In this document: positions 5,395 through 5,637 of the stretch, piece by piece
Layout: every line of letters begins with the position of its first letter
Numbering within the stretch: the first letter of the stretch is position 1
Origin: Pseudanabaena sp. CAN_BIN31
GTDB lineage: Bacteria > Cyanobacteriota > Cyanobacteriia > Pseudanabaenales > Pseudanabaenaceae
Reading direction: 5' to 3'
DNA: 5,637 bases
Assembly (NCBI GenBank): GCA_026785865.1
Contig: JAJAZG010000221.1
Span: forward strand, 1 to 5,637
Notes under the pieces: generated by a model
Told to the model about the DNA's origin: nothing
The model's input: the letters and a program-made list of their open reading frames with translations, nothing else
Database searches by the model: none
Translations under genes and position numbers: made by a program

Positions 5395-5422
5395 ATTTTC
5401 TTTTTGCCATATTTTCTTTTTG
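5392..5422 (-). repeat. 16-bp tandem duplication of the leader and start codon
   Basis: The 15-mer CATATTTTCTTTTTG (plus strand) occurs at 5392-5406 and again at 5408-5422, a period of 16 bp. On the coding (minus) strand each copy reads CAAAAAGAAAATATG. The inner copy ends in the ATG used by the membrane protein (5394-5392). The outer copy ends in a second ATG (5410-5408) that is out of frame and opens a 20-codon ORF, MAKRKYASFAFPLTATIGIG, stopping at 5348. The duplication therefore gives two competing start sites in different frames. Confidence 0.75.
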
Positions 5423-5423
5423 T

Positions 5424-5637
5424 CTAGACAGTAGCGATCGCTTCGTGACGCGCAAAAATCATCCGCCCTGCCGAAGTCTGTAAAGCACTGGTGACACTCA
5501 CAATAATTTGCTTGCCAAGATACTCACGCCCTTCTTCGATCACCACCATCGTGCCATCTTCGAGATAGCCAATCCCCTGAGAAGCTTCTTTACCTTCCTT
5601 GAGTACCTTGATTTCGATCAAGTCACCAGGTAAATAG
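5424..5637 (-). CDS. PIN/TRAM-domain (YacL-like) protein, C-terminal part (5' end outside window)
   Basis: Seventy residues and a TAG are visible, and the frame continues to the right edge. The apparent start at 5621 is an internal TTG coding for Leu within YLPGDLIEIKV. The stretch GDLIEIKVLKEGKEASQGIGYLEDGTMVVIEEG followed by IIVSVTSALQTSAGRMIF is a typical C-terminal TRAM domain, a small beta-barrel RNA-binding module. In this family it follows a PIN nuclease domain and, at the N-terminus, several membrane helices; full cyanobacterial and Bacillus YacL-type proteins run to about 360 residues. The PIN catalytic acidic residues lie outside the window, so nuclease competence cannot be judged. 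After TRAM the protein ends quickly with ARHEAIATV. The downstream neighbour, 29 bp away on the same strand, is the large hypothetical membrane protein. Confidence 0.85.
   Translation of the reverse strand, partial: YLPGDLIEIKVLKEGKEASQGIGYLEDGTMVVIEEGREYLGKQIIVSVTSALQTSAGRMIFARHEAIATV

Larger units (their letters stand above)
461..5441. repeat. HIP1 octamers (GCGATCGC) dispersed through the window
   Basis: I count 20 copies, beginning at 461, 520, 1832, 2090, 2441, 2686, 2878, 3222, 3281, 3520, 3756, 3837, 4201, 4250, 4286, 4757, 4766, 5118, 5261 and 5434. Nearly all lie inside genes. This palindrome is the highly over-represented HIP1 element of many cyanobacteria. The longest interval without one (528-1831) covers the pentapeptide gene and most of the small membrane protein gene. 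Confidence 0.95.

Noticed and set aside
1..5637. A defence, mobile or secretion system
   Set aside because: No transposase, integrase, restriction, toxin-antitoxin, reverse transcriptase or tRNA-like sequence was found; the gene order reads as housekeeping DNA.

Overview
The window looks like ordinary chromosomal DNA from a cyanobacterium. The main evidence is the octamer GCGATCGC (HIP1), which I count 20 times in 5.6 kb by eye; about 0.1 would be expected by chance. Weak or absent Shine-Dalgarno sequences, a moderate G+C content, a pentapeptide-repeat gene and dispersed GC-rich palindromes fit the same assignment. A Pseudanabaena-like genus is possible, but the sequence alone does not fix it.

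Layout from left to right. (1) The 3' part of a plus-strand pmbA/tldE-type gene (1-615) meets a minus-strand pentapeptide-repeat gene (648-1031) tail to tail at a 12-bp perfect hairpin. (2) A minus-strand pair follows: a chorismate-using enzyme of the TrpE/PabB family (1520-2908) and, 21 bp downstream, a small three-helix membrane protein of unknown function (1112-1498). They are probably co-transcribed, and a long hairpin overlaps the stop codon of the second gene. (3) A single-domain rhodanese (2999-3337, minus) is divergent from a TPR protein (3462-3929, plus). (4) The TPR gene converges on a large polytopic membrane protein (3976-5394, minus), with a perfect 46-bp palindrome between the two stop codons. 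(5) The membrane protein lies 29 bp downstream of the C-terminal end of a PIN/TRAM (YacL-like) protein that runs off the right edge (5424-5637), so these two probably form an operon.

The genes do not form one obvious pathway. They read as a housekeeping neighbourhood: probable folate or aromatic precursor synthesis, sulfur transfer, proteolysis and possible RNA metabolism. I see no phage, transposase, CRISPR, toxin-antitoxin or defence genes, and no RNA genes. No gene-free stretch exceeds about 130 bp.

The most interesting signals are structural. A roughly 91-bp double-palindrome repeat sits in frame inside the PabB/TrpE-type gene and adds about 30 Pro/Gly/Glu/Arg-rich residues to the linker between its two domains. 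The 46-bp perfect palindrome supplies the stop codon of the TPR gene. A 16-bp tandem duplication copies the start codon and leader of the large membrane protein and creates an out-of-frame upstream ATG. The chorismate enzyme also carries a mixture of TrpE and PabB signatures.
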